Assembly: GCA_017590115.1 (NCBI GenBank) | Contig: JAGGNK010015114.1 | Location: 2,239,307 to 2,303,306 of the forward strand | DNA: 64,000 bases | From: Montifringilla adamsi | Lineage: Eukaryota; Chordata; Aves; Passeriformes; Passeridae | Direction of reading: 5' to 3' | In this document: positions 34,481-47,464 of the stretch, one piece after another | Layout of the letters: every line of letters begins with the position of its first letter | Position numbering within the stretch: the first letter of the stretch is position 1 | Notes under the pieces: model-generated | What the model saw: the letters and a program-made list of their open reading frames with translations, nothing else | Told to the model about the DNA's origin: nothing | Database searches by the model: none | Position numbers and translations under genes: made by a program

Positions 34481-37400
34481 ACATCAACAGGTCCCTGGCT
34501 CTCACAAAACAACTACAAAACCACAGCAGGACTAGCATGAGGCATTCACAAGGTATTACTACCCTTGTGCCCGAGGGAATGGCAAGCAAGTACTCCCAGA
34601 GCTGGCTGCCCTGGCAGCACTGAGGCTCCTTCTGAGAGGTGACACATTTCAGTTCCATAGCACGGATACATTCCTCAGATACAGCACTACAGCTTGGCCT
34701 AAAGCAAGGCACCAGATCAGACCTCTTCCCCTCCTACAGGTACAGAACACCTGGGGAATTCCCTCCCTGCCTGCTCAGCAGAAATGGGACTCTCAGATTG
34801 TCAAGTACAAAAACCCTGCCTAGAGCACTGGCCTGCATTAGAGAACTTATCTCCTTCATTCCTTGTACTGTTTCTCGAAAAGTGAAGCCCTTGCCTAACA
34901 ACAAGCTTTTAAGCAAGGAATAAGTGTTCTTTTATGCCAGGAGTGTGTGTTCCTACACAGCTCATCATTCATGCAGGCAGGTAGCTAAACTCTGGGGCTA
35001 GGGAGTGTGCTAAAACCATCCTGGAACATCAGCCAGTCAGCTCCTGTGGGTTTTTCTGACTGTGCTATTTATGTGCAGCTTCCTACAGAGATGGGAAAAA
35101 ACCTCATTCCGGCTACTGAGTCCATCTCCATAAAGAAACAGATACGCTCTGGTCTCCTGCTCAAACTTCCCCCAAACATATGTATTTATAGTTTTGATTG
35201 GTCTTACAAGTATTGACTGTGCAAGAAGGCATGTTGACACTCTATTAAAATGAGGAAGTTTAAAATCTTGGGAAATAAGGTAAGATTTGAAGGAGCTGTA
35301 AAATGTGTGTTTGAAAATTATTTTTGTCCAGAAAAAAATTAATCAAAAAAATTCTGTATCAAAAATTACAGTGATGGGATGATGTAATAAGAATACTTCT
35401 GTCAAAGTAACTCAATATACATATTTTTTTAGGAGTATAAATGATTTACAAAAGACCATTTTGAATAGAGATCTTGAAATTTTTCTCATTTCAAGAAATG
35501 ATACCAGGGTTAAGCTCAAGTTTCCAGGAGTTGATTTTACTGCATAGAAAGAACTATTCAATTGTAAGCTAACAAACACATGAAAATACCTCATAGGAAG
35601 CAGAATATTCTTACAATTCATAAATGGACTCCATAAGGATTTAGCAAGAATTTAACATGCCTATATTGTGAAATATAGCAATCAAGGGAGATGAAAAAGA
35701 CATTCTAGCGCATTTAATACTCTTTATGTTACAGATTACAGTTGCATTACAACTGGGCTTCAAAGGGAATGTCAGAAGGATTGTGCACTCTAAAAATGGA
35801 ATAGAAAACAGTTTGCTTGGTGGTCTTAGCACTTTTCATTAAAGCTTCCCAAAAGCTTCCATGTGCTGGAACAGCCCTGTAAGCTTGATAGATGTGTATT
35901 AATTCTGCCTTACCCTGGGCATCCAACTCACCTTGGAGGGCAAGGAAGCCCTTTCACCTCCTGTCCCACCCACCCTGCTCTCCTCACGAGTTGCACACAC
36001 CATCCTGGGAACTGGAAGCCTCAGCAGAAAGCAGTCATAAAGGGTAGTACTGAGATGGTGTTTGTGACAGGGGAGTCGGTCATCTCTGAAACTCCAGAAC
36101 TCACAGGCTGATAGAGAAGGTCTGGAGACCTTAGCAGCTCAGAGCTTTCGAAGACAAGCACTGAGCCCTAGAATGAATAACTGCAATTAATTATAATATT
36201 GTATCCCAGAAATGTTTAAATAACTACTACTGTAATTAAACATTCAGTAATTATTTGGTTCTTGACTTTAACTATTATTAACACACAGTAAAATGACATC
36301 CCTAATCAGCACTACAGAGGAATAATGACCTGCAGAGGAACATGGATCTGTACTTTCTTTTTCCTATATTTGATAGACAGCAGAGTAAATAGTCATTTTC
36401 CCTGGCACTTCAGCTGCAAAAACAATCTATGTGAAAAAATAGTTTAATGGAGTCCTCTTTATGCCAAAAGAGAGTGCAAAGCCAAAGCAATCAGGTTACT
36501 GTGATTTGATGGAAGCTGGTGGGTTTGGTCAGTATTGTAAGGAACGTGCTTACTAGCCCAGGCTGTGCTGCTACACAGAGACCTTTCTGCACAGAGAAGT
36601 GTAAGGAAAACCCAGCGCAAGAAGGATGTGAGAAGGATGTCCACAACAAAGAGCAACTGACACCTGCTGGAGCTGAAATGCCCCTCTGTACTTTCCCACT
36701 TTCCTGCCTGAGAAACGCTGAGTGGTTTCTGCTAAGCTTCCAAGATATCTGATGCAAAGTAGACAGTGTGTTACCACATGCTTAAAACAATACCTGCCAA
36801 GGTTAAAAAATAAGAGAGACATATTGAAATTTGTAAATAAAGACCCCAACAGATTCTCAAAGCTACTGTGTTCAGCAGTGTATTGGTGCACACAAATGTG
36901 CTTTCCTGGATGCCACCAAACTGCCAGTGTCCTGTACAAATTTCATTAAGTTTTACTCTTCTGTATCACCACCACCACCACCTCTATTACATCTTCTTGA
37001 ACATACTAAGATGTCACTGAGTTTCGTTATCACTTTGAGATGTCTAAACACCATTTGTGAGCAATGAGTGTTGAATGACTGATATCCCCTGGCTACAGCA
37101 ACCAGCAATGATTCATTCAAGTCACACCATTAGCTCAGAATCAGCTATTGACAGCTAAGATTTTTTTTGTTAGTCTGCACACAGAGCTTTTTCCAATAGG
37201 AATAGCTGGAATCTCACCAGTTGCCAAGTAATGTTGCTCAGTTCCCTCTGTGAAGGCAAAACTGCATATGCAAGTGTTTGTTGACCTTTTTACCACTCCT
37301 CCCTCTAGCACAGAACTGGGCTAGTTGTGGCAACTTTTGCTTTGCTATTATTCTTATTTAATATTGGGAGCACATATTTTACATGTTACAAATCAATTAC

Positions 37401-40400
37401 AGTTTAGTAGAAGTATATGTGAATTTCCCACTTAATACTCCCAGTGCAAAAGTCCACTTAAAAATGTTTTTTGAAGGAAGTCAATCACCTCCAACATGAT
37501 AGCATTTTCAACAATCCCCTCACTCATCACCTAGGATGTTTTCAATGGTCAGTACATTTCCTAGCAAGTGAGTAATGAGTCATAAGCAATTTATTAACCT
37601 TCATTATCAAAGTAACACTGAAAAGTCTAGTATCGTTACATTTGATTTGATAAAAATGTCCTACATTTCTGATCCATATAATAAAAGGGATCATAGTTTC
37701 TGATGTTGCCCAGATTTCAGTTTAACCCAACTGTTTATGTCAGATTATTTTATTTTATTTTATTTTTTTTCTTGTTCTTAAAGACTTTTCATTCCTTTCT
37801 CTTTTCTGTTGCCTCCCCAGTTCACAGAAAAGCAGACCTGAAATCTTCCTCCAGGATTAACCTCTGTCAAGTTCTAAACACAAAACACTTCTAAAAACAA
37901 CACTAAGCCATTCAAAGACAAAGTACTATAAAACAAACAAAAAGACATTCACTGAAGAGGACGTATTAAGGAAATTCTCATGGAGGCAGTTTGTGTCAAG
38001 TAAATAAAGAGATTTTTCTTAGAGTTACTGTTTCTGTTACTTTGCAGCAAGATTTCCAAGAGCTAGCATTTGCCAAGTGGATGTATTCCCTTTTCAAATC
38101 CTGTGCCAAGTGCCCTAAATTAGTATCAATTGTAATCTCTTTAAATCAAACAGCAAGTGGAACAAGAGCAAAGGAGTGCCAACACAGTGTACCCTGCCCA
38201 GACCCCTATTCCCTATCATCTCTTCTGGACCCCAGCACACTCCCAAAGCCATTAATTGAATGGATCCATCCATCTGGAGACAAGAGAGCCTGAAGTGACA
38301 AAGAAGGAGTAGGGCTGTCACAGCCGTATTGTGAAGTGGGAACAGGTGGAAATCACTGTCTGGCGTATGAAACACCCTCTGCACCATGAGGCAAGGTGCT
38401 GGCACTACAGCAACTGGACAGACTGGCTGAGAATACTGTTGTAAAATTTTAGAGAAAAATAAGAAGTGACTTGACAGAGAGGTAGCAGGGTCTTGTCCAC
38501 ATACCTTCATAACCACTAAATTAAATTTAATTTCAAGAAAACTAATACTGAAAATTACCATCAGAGGTAGTAAATACCATTGCCAGCAAAAAAAAAAAAA
38601 ACAAACCAAAAACAACAACAACAACAAAAAAAAGCCAAACAAAAAGCATCACTGTTGCATCCTTTTATTTGTTTTCATTTAAATGCGAAAATAGACTTTT
38701 TCAATGTCTTTAAATCAGAAATCATTCAGTTCATCCTCCTTCCCAAAATCAACTACTCACAGAGTACTGCTCCTTCCTCCAGCCAGCCCTCATAGGCAGA
38801 CCTGCTGTTCCCTTATCTGCATCACTGGTACCCTAAGCTCAGACAGGAGGCTTTAATGCAGCACATAAACCCTGTGATGGGTCTCCTATTGCACTAAAAC
38901 AAGTGTTCAATTCCATGCGTGCAGTTCTGGCGAGCAGGAGAAAGTAAAGGGAACAGCAATCATCAGAAACCCTTTGGAATATTTCTGTTACCATACTGCT
39001 TGTAACCCTTTAGTTGCTGCGTGACTACACAGGTATGCAGAGAATTCTGGACAGTTATTCTTCCACATCCGTGGAAAGAAAACACAGGAAAAACACTTTC
39101 CCGCAAAGTGCAGGCTGTGCAGATATGGCTCAGGCTGTACCTTTGAGCTCATCAGGTCTCCCATGAGGAGGAATATCTTGCCAAACTGATGTGACATCTA
39201 AATCTAGACACAGAACGTGATTTTCAAGTTATGAATCTGATGCTTTCAACAGGGTGAATATTATCAAAAGCATGATAGTAAAAGTGGGCTGAGGAAGCAG
39301 TGTCTCTTCCTTTCAGGGATTTGGTATCATGAAAGAAATTTAAATACATTACAAATAAATTTGTTATTGAGAGAGCTAATTAGCTGATCAACAGCATAAA
39401 AATAAGATACTGCAGCAGAAATGTTCTCTATGCTGGAAGAAAAAAAGGAGGGAAAAACCCTCAACATTGTATAAAGAATGTATCAATCAACACAATAATA
39501 GATTAACAGTGGGAGGGGAAAAAAGGAAATTTGGGACTCCAGCGCAAATAAAAATGTTCATAATGATAAATACTTTGGATACTTACTGACCCTAATATTC
39601 CCAGATTTACGTGTTTTGACAGAATGCAATGCAAGGAAAGCGTAATTCAGCACCAAGATCTACACATAAGGAGGAGATAAAAAAATAATTTAAAAAAAAG
39701 ACAGTCAGGAAGCCAAGATAACAAAAGCTCTGTTGGTGGGAAGAAATCTTTAACAATTATTTTTAAGAGAAGCAAAAATGACCCCTCCTCTCAATGCCCA
39801 AATCATGCTGTTTCTGTTGGCACTGCAACAGCAACATTTCAATTATTCACAGAGGGAACCAGACTACCAGGATAAGGCTGAACTGCAGCCAGCATTAGAA
39901 ATTTAGTCTTATCCCATGAGAATATATCAATGTGATGTTATTACACATTATACGTTCAATATAACGTCATTCTTCATTGAAAAAAAATACTTAGGGAAGG
40001 TACTAGAAGCAAGCAGTCATCATTAAATGAATCTATCTGGCATTTCCAACTAAAATTCTCAGTGCACCAGCTGGCAACTTAAGAACTGCTTTAAACACCT
40101 AGCAGGGTGTTGTCTCCATGAGTTTGCCTGTAACCTAGTTTCTGTGATGGGCAATTTTGTGCCACTCAGTTTTCTGAGGGTATCTACTGTAGGAACAAAT
40201 CTCAATTCTTCAGAAGATTTACTCATCTGACCATGCAATTGTGTTTTGTCTTAGCCACTGAAAAGCATCAAACCCAACCACTTAGAGCACCAAAGAAACA
40301 GCTGCAGAATTAAATTTCTATTTATTCCATGCTAATTTCTCAGTGGATCACCACTTGCAAACACAGTTCATACAAAATAAAGCTCTTCTCTAAACTCTAT

Positions 40401-42730
40401 TGCAACTTTAAAAGGACATAAATCATCATTCTTAAAAAAAGGAACAGCAAATATGAGCACAGTCAGATTAAATATTTTTTCTCAACATTTTATGAATACC
40501 CTTAGTTGGGTTACCCATTGTTTAACAATTACCCATTGTTTAACAACACGAAAGGACACTTGGGAATTCCTTAGACTAGATACAGACTTGGTGCTGGTCA
40601 GGTGATGTTCAGATGTTTAGTTAAATTCTACTGCATCTCATGAGGAAAATCAGTATTTTTTAAGGGTCACTGTATGATTAAATTAGATTTGACAAATTCT
40701 TCCCTCACACTCCTTTTTCCTACAATTAATGAAAATTCTGATAACAAGTGTTGTGATTTTATTGGAAAAAATAATTTCAATTTCAGTCGAAGCAAGGTGC
40801 ATTACTAACCTAGCAAAACTAATTAATTTCGCTCCAAGCATTCTTTACAGAGACGTTTGTTTTGAGCAATTTTCAGTTTAATGAACCAGCTTCAAGCAGG
40901 GGAAATGCAGCATTAATGAAAGGAAAACTACTTGCTTTTTGGTTTGTTTTGACAAGTTTTTGTTTTGGCCTCAAGATGGGTTATTTGAAGATCATTCTCT
41001 TTTGGTGTTTGTGTGCCTCTTGAGCAGTGAAGGCTGCAGCTATGAGTGCCTACTTGGCTTCTCTCCTTCCCCCTAGAGGAAAGAGAAATCAACCTTTCTG
41101 TTACCTTACAGCCCATAAGACTATCTAATAAATAACTGTATTTATCCACCCTACAAACTAACAGAATCGGGGAACACAAACAGAGCATGTGGGAAAAGGT
41201 AGAGAAAGAAAGGGTAGCAACCATTCCTCTTCAAGTATCCCTCTATCAGCTGATCATCTTCTCTCTCAAAGCCTCCTCCACTGAAGGAAACAGTACAGAA
41301 ATTCTGCTCAAGATGCTACCAAGATCTACCTTTACACTGAAAATCAACCAGCCATTTTTACCCTTGTCCTCTTATGAGCATGACAGCCTTGGACAAAGTC
41401 AAACCAACTGAACTCCTACAAATATAGGCCAAGTCTTCCATGAGTCCTGTAAAAAACATTTTAAACTTTAACAGAATTAGATCAACCTACTCATGGTCTG
41501 GACTGTGATCTTCCATTTGAGTATGAGGATACTGATACTCCTCATAGGCATTGCAGGGTACTGAATGATATCTTATGATACTGAAAAATAAAGGACTTTG
41601 AGATAACCTCTTTGGTATATCTCAGTGGTACCAGGAGAATTTACAATAGTAGGTGCCATACAGGCTCAATCTTCTGTGTAGAAATCTGGAAGGTTATGTC
41701 TAGTAATGCAAGAGACATAATTTTTACTATCAATGTTTCAGACATCAGGAGACCTGCAGGATCAAAGCTTTAACATCAAACTCTGTGCTCAAAAGAAATC
41801 TTTACCTCAAAGAGAAATCCTCAGTTTATACAAGATGAAGGAATGGTAACAAGGAAATAGAGGTCTATAATATACTAAAGTAAAAATTCACAGATTTTCA
41901 CCTTCTACAGAGCACTTTCAAAAAGACATTATTACTGATGCTCAAGAAAAGTACTTGCAATCTGATGAAAATGAAAGTATGCAAACCCTTTACACCTTTC
42001 AATATCTTTGCAGTGGTAGGGTCAATACTAGTAGGTTTAGTGTTCAGTGGTATTGCTGGCTAAAGCCATACAACAGGATTATGTAATGAAGAGTTAGCGC
42101 CACAGCCCAGACAAATCACCTCCCCTCTAACTTTCCTTCACAGAACAGAGACAGAAGTGGGCTTTGCCACCTCAGCAAGCACACTGCAGTGATACAGAGA
42201 CAGCAGGCATGAAATAGTGATGTCCTGGTACATACAGAGATTCAACCTTGACCCCCAACTCCATAGCAGCTCCTTGGTAATTTTCGACTTTTCAGCAGAA
42301 GTATGTGAAAGAGTGACGAAAAAAACCAGAGCAAACCCACTTCCTCCCACCCACCATCTATGAATTACTGCCAGCCCAGTCATAGCCCCCTCTCTTTTAA
42401 TTCTACTCAGTACAGCTTCCCTGATGGACTGCAGCACCATTATAGCAATTGCCTGTCATTTCTGTTGGACCAGTAGAGTAACCCATTTCAGAGTCAAATC
42501 TAGTAACTAGGTTGCTAGATACTCTCCTTAAGGTTAATTACTAACCTTAACAAGTAATTTCTCATTTAAAAAGTGAAAAACCATTTTCTCAAGGAAATAA
42601 GGATATTCAATCACTCTACCATATTGCTGCCAATTCCCCACTACATATTCAGTGAATTTCAACCCACTTGAGATACAGATGGAAGTTTGTATGGATTAAT
42701 CCCTAACACCATCTGTGCAGCAGCATCTGG
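34481..42730. other. Long unassigned non-coding stretch
   Basis: No gene or mobile element recognised. Simple repeats: CAC units at 36967-36982, T-rich (TTTTA)n near 37749-37768, poly(A)/CAA tract at 38588-38634. The 175-codon minus-strand frame at 38115-38642 owes its leucine/phenylalanine-rich start to the CAA/A-rich tract and is not treated as a gene. Confidence 0.5.
40511..40546. repeat. Perfect 18-bp tandem duplication
   Basis: TTACCCATTGTTTAACAA occurs twice back to back (40511-40528 and 40529-40546) with no difference, indicating a recent slippage-type duplication. Confidence 0.95.
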
Positions 42731-42736
42731 GGTTTG

Positions 42737-42930
42737 GTGTTGGTTTTTTTTTTTTTTGTTTTTGGTTTGGTTTGGTGTTGGTTTTGTGTTTTTTTGCTGT
42801 CATTGTTGGGGTTTTGTCTGGTTTGGTTTTGTTTTTTTTTTTTTGGTTTGGTTTTGTGTTGGTTTTGGTTTTTTTTTGCTGTCATTGTTGGGGTTTTGTC
42901 TGGTTTGGTTTTGGTTTTTATTTTTTCTTT
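42737..42930. repeat. G/T-only low-complexity tract with an 82-bp duplication
   Basis: The plus strand is almost purely G and T here. TGCTGTCATTGTTGGGGTTT starts at 42795 and 42877, so an 82-bp unit is present twice. Long phenylalanine/valine-rich frames across it are products of composition. It ends about 80 bp before the LTR at 43011. Confidence 0.9.
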
Positions 42931-43551
42931 AACTCCAGGAAATCACCCAATAGTTTCCTCATGTTCATTTACACTGGTGATGCTGGTAAAAGTAGTATTT
43001 GAGAAAAGAAGTTGACAAGGGAGGTATCTTATCTTGGAAATGCAGGATGTGGCTGAGGGTGTATAATCTATTGCCACCTCTTAGAGGTGGGGCAGTTATC
43101 TTCTGTTCATTGGGCAGTTCTCTTTATCTCTTCCACAACCAATCCTCCCTCGAGGAAATACCTTCTGTTCATGGCCAGTGAGTGTTCCTACATGGCTGAT
43201 AAAATTCCATCATCCCATTGGGAGAAGCTTTGTCCAGGGGGAGGAGCCAAGCATTCCTACCTGGATATAATCAGAGATTTGGAACACTACAGGCAGCCTT
43301 TTCCCACTGGATTCCCAGAGGAATATCAGGCCCATCTACACCACCACTGGACCTTCAGAGAAAAACTCCACCCTTTTACAGGATCACTGCTTCAATAGAA
43401 CCACACCTGTCACTGCAGGGGGACTGCAGACACCGTTTAATGGGACTGCTGCCACCACCCTGACCCACAGGGTGTCAGGTCATATTCTGACTCTGTCAGT
43501 GGTTTTTTTTGTACTATTGCATTTGTATTCTTAATTTTCCTATTAAAGAAC

Positions 43552-43818
43552 TGTCACTGGATAGCTAGCTACCGAGCCCCAGGATTGACTGACAGCAATC
43601 AGTCTCCCAGTCAGATCTTGTATGAAGATGCCAGTATTTCACTGGTCAGATCCCGAGGGGGCATGGAGTTCAGACCAATGAGAATATCCAGACCGGGTCT
43701 TTCAAAAGTCTTTATAAAGGGTAGCCTACAGAATAAACTCCTCTGTTGCCACACAAACATCTGGAGATGAGTTGTCTTTGTCTCCTTGCCCCTCACCCCA
43801 ATGAGGAGCAACCCAACA
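43552..43818 (+). mobile_element. Young 267-bp solo LTR nested in the older LTR, 6-bp TSD
   Basis: Starts TGTCACTGG and ends CCCAACA. It is flanked by the perfect 6-bp duplication AAGAAC (43546-43551 and 43819-43824), and removing one TSD copy plus the insert restores the host LTR exactly. It has CCAAT (43675-43679), TATAAA (43713-43718) and AATAAA (43732-43737). The short length, 6-bp TSD and closely spaced TATA/poly(A) signal fit alpha- or beta-retrovirus-like LTRs with a very short R. Open frames through it are not coding. Confidence 0.88.
43713..43718 (+). promoter_or_regulatory. TATA box of nested LTR
   Basis: TATAAA lies 34 bp after a CCAAT box and only 19 bp before AATAAA (43732-43737). 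Transcription would start near 43740-43745, placing the poly(A) signal at the end of U3. Confidence 0.6.
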
Positions 43819-43966
43819 AAGAACTGTTATTCCTATTCCCATATCTTTGCCTGAAAGCCCCTTAATTTCAAAATTATAATAATTTGGAAGGAGGGGTTTC
43901 ACATTCTCTATTTCAAGGGAGGCTCCTGCATTCCTTAGCAGACACCTGTCTTTTCAAACCATGACA

Positions 43967-46900
43967 GGAGGAAAGCTCTAATCTCACAAAACAGATCTTC
44001 CAGATGCCCAGGAGCTCACACCTTATCTCTGCATACTGCACCCACACTCTGCAGGGTGGTATATCTCAGTGGTACAGAAACAGCCAATAGAAGAGCCCAT
44101 TTAGTTTCTGATTCTTGCTCCAAACTAATACTGATTTACAAGCACTGCTGTTTAGCTTTTGCAGAAGAGGCAGTAGGATACAGCCCCAGCCCACAGCTGG
44201 CATGGGGAGGCAGCAGAGAGTGAGGGCAGGAGGACAAGTAAATGATTTGATTTGTTCATGTCTGAGCTGTGCTGCTGATTTTCTGCATGGGTGATCTTAC
44301 AGGTATGGCTACTAATCTCCCTCACAGTAAGTGCTTGGATCTGTACGCATACAAATACTTAGTCTGATTTCTCTTGAAAATCGTGACAAGAGTGATCTGG
44401 AATGGACTCACTAAGTGAGCTTTTTCCAAGTCCTGTTACATTTATTCCTTTTTATACATTTATACATTTATATATATTAATATATATACATTATATATAT
44501 ATATTAACATATATACATTAATTTATACATTAAATTCCTCTGCATTTAGCAAACAAAGCATAAGGCCACTTTCATCCGTGCTTGTCCTGAAGATCCTTCA
44601 GCTCTCACTTCATGGCTGAATGAGCAGTTTAACATACTGGTCCCTAGCCCTCACTAAGGTTTGCGAAACTGTTTGCTCCTCCTCTGATTCGTCTGGTTTC
44701 TTCTAGAAGAAGTTTCCCATGACTATTGTTTAGCTTGCAGCAGCTATGCCAGTTCAGTGCTTTTGAAATTATGGAGTCTGTTTATAGGTTACCAAAATTC
44801 CACTAGGAATACATACAACACTATAGTTTTTGTAAAATCCTTCTCTACTTATAAGTGTTTACTCAGGACAGTTCAGGATCTCCCTTCAAAATACAACCAA
44901 GGCAGAAATAAATTACTGTCTAATGATTTCAACATCCAAAATGCTACACCTAAATGAGTGGCTATATGTATTCTGAATTGAGATACTTTTCTATTTACAG
45001 AACACTTATTTATGTCTGAGATGCATTTAAATATAAATTGCACTACTTAATGCCAAGTTTTATAACATCATTCACAATCCATTAAGTATTTTATTACATA
45101 TATTATAAAAGAAATAAATTTATAGTCCCCATTTATAGTATTAATAAGGAATGATGAAAACCACAATAAAAATGTCTTGCTTTTTGGGTTATGTGGAGGT
45201 TTACTGCTAAAGAATATTACCAGTAATTTTTTAATGCTTTACTATAATAAAAGACATGATCTGATTGCAGTAATATATGTAACATTAAAAGAAGCCCTAC
45301 TAAAATGACAGAGGCTTTCCTATCAGACACAAACAATTACAGACTAAGCATATTCTCAGTTGCTTTCTAAGCTGTAGGAGCACGTGGAAATAAATTTTGC
45401 TTTGTTAATTTTAAAGCATTTGCCAGGTGCTTCTTCATAGAAGATTTCCAAAACATACTTCACTTTGTTGATAATGTAGGAAAAACACACACACAAAAAC
45501 TTTATTCCTTGTATCCATTTTCCTAAGTCATCACTGACCAACTATGTTTCTGTTCCCTTGCTTTCTGACTGTAAAAGTCTGGAATCAGCAAGGAAATAAA
45601 AACTTTCCTCTTCATATTTGGTTTTTGTTTGGTTCCCCCCCCCCGCCAGTTACCTCTCAAAATTTCATTTCCTATTACCAGCTAGGAAAAGATCATATTT
45701 TTGGGAAAAATTTCTTACGTTATGCTGTCCTCAGAAATGCTATCTTCACAGTTCCTTAGTGTCTTGCCAAACAAGTAAAGAAGAGAAGACAATCTTCTTT
45801 GCACATATATGGGGGAAAGATCATTGTTTTAAAAGAAAAAAAAAAAGTCTGGAAAGCACCAAAGCAAATAAACACTTTGAAAAAATATTGCCATATGTTT
45901 TGATGATCTCTCCACTAGAACCAAAACTCTGGGCAAGACGGAGAGTTGAGAATGTGAAAGGATATTTTTTGATCAGTTCAGGTCTTGATCTGACTCCTAG
46001 TCTTTCTTACCCTTTCCAGATGCTTTCACATTGCTAAGTCCTCAGTCAATCTGTGTTCAGCTGCTGTTATTTCAAACCACACAAGCCTGAGTGAAATTGA
46101 ACCAAGCACACCTGAGCAGATCTCCATAGAAGTCTCTGACATAAAGTTACTGTCTCAGCTGGTTGAATGTTTATGGGAAGTGGGAACCAAACCTTAACTC
46201 ATGGCATTACCTGCATCAGTCTTTCCATTTTCTGTCCCTGGAATATTTGAGTGTCTCTCACTAGGGCAGAAGGTTTGAAGACAGCATGACCTCGAAGACA
46301 AATGATCCCATGTAACAGAGGGAAAAGAGAGGCAGAAATGACTTGCACAGAGTAAACGCTACCTCTGTGATAAAGCACCAAGATAATGCTGATCTCTGGA
46401 GCACTATTTTTTAACTAATGCACATAAATCCAAAACTGCTTCCTTGGAGACTTAAAAGGAATGTAGGCAATCCTGAAAGATCATGAGGCAGAAATCCTTA
46501 GATTTCTAATGTTATGGTTTTAAGAATCTTTAAAGGTATTAAAGCAATTTTCCTAATAGAAAACAGTTTGAAAGTATACCTTTAAGCTAAAACAGACCTT
46601 TGTGACACAAAACCATCAGAAGTTAAAACACACACTCCTGAATTCCATCATCTTTTTTGTTGCTTGGTTTTGTTTTCTTTTTTTAAAGCACGAATCTTCA
46701 TTAAACAAAGGCACAGAGAGACTAAGCAAGTATACCAGTGAAGTAAATAAAATCACAGAAACACCAAAGTCCCAGTCCTTAGCCATACACACTAAGCAAG
46801 AATTGAACCCCTAGCCTTGCTCCAACTTACCTACCAGATTTATTTTTACTGGGCTGTACTAGTAATACTATTGCCTTTTCAATTTTGTAGATAAAATGAA

Positions 46901-47388
46901 AAGTTGGAGAGCTTCATCAAGACCATTTTCTTTTCCAACCTGTCAGGTACATCTTATCTTTAGTAACAGAAAATATTTATTTTAAGTAAAGACAAAAATT
47001 ACAGGTTATAAAGAGATTGTTATATGGAAATAAGTTAGTGCCTTCATACTGGTATCACTATGATAGCTATTTCAGCTTACCCCATTAATCCTACTTTCTT
47101 TATCAACTTCTTAACAAATTCCATTTGCTATAAAGTTTCTTTAATATTTCCAGTGGGTTGGTACTTGAAATTCCTTTGTCCAGTCTGTTTCCTCTCTGTT
47201 ACAAGATGCCCTTGATCTATTCCAACTTCAACTCACCCTAAATTCTTGAAATCCATTGACACCTTAGGCTATCCAATCCCATGCTCACACTGATCACTCT
47301 CTAAAGAGAGGGTTTAATCACAATTAAATGCTTTTCTGGGATGCATTAAACAAGTAGGCTGCTTCCTAAATAACTTATCATTCAACAT
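43967..47388. other. Unassigned non-coding sequence
   Basis: AT-rich sequence with the TA-rich simple repeat at 44451-44533, a C9 run near 45637-45645 and otherwise nothing recognised. Confidence 0.5.
44451..44533. repeat. TA-rich simple repeat (TATACATT/TATA)
   Basis: Repeated TTTATACA words grade into TATATATA and back to ATACATTAATTTATACATT. Confidence 0.93.
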
Positions 47389-47464
47389 GAAGAAGAAGAA
47401 GAGGAAGAAGAACAAGAAGAACAAGAACAAGAAGAAGAACAGGAAGAAGAACAAGAAGAAGTAA
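47389..47464. repeat. Purine-rich (GAA/GAACAA)n tract
   Basis: About 75 bp of GAA, GGA and GAACAA units with no T on the plus strand. A 25-codon plus-strand frame made only of Lys, Asn and Arg codons runs through it from an ATG to TAA; composition explains it. Confidence 0.95.

Larger units (their letters stand above)
43011..43966 (+). mobile_element. Older solo LTR, interrupted by a younger LTR
   Basis: The 5' part (about 43011-43551) and 3' part (43819-43966) join into one LTR when the insert is removed. Landmarks: GGGGCAGTTATCTTCTGTTC, a TATA-like GGATATAATC (43261-43270), CACAGGGTGTCAGG, CCTATTAAAGAACTG, then ATTCCTATTCCCATATC and the end AAACCATGACA. This matches a passerine LTR I recall from memory; class is uncertain (probably ERVL-like). 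The 5' boundary is approximate. Confidence 0.75.

Noticed and set aside
37991..38293. 100-codon frame after a good splice acceptor (TTACTTTGCAG near 38047)
   Set aside because: No matching donor with strong consensus and no recognisable protein family; chance is more likely.
38115..38642. 175-codon minus-strand frame with a hydrophobic start
   Set aside because: The Leu/Phe-rich start is encoded by the A/CAA simple repeat at 38588-38634; the rest lacks a recognisable family.
42687..43015. Overlapping frames rich in Phe, Val, Trp and Leu that mimic membrane proteins
   Set aside because: They come from the G/T-only tract, and all three frames look equally hydrophobic.
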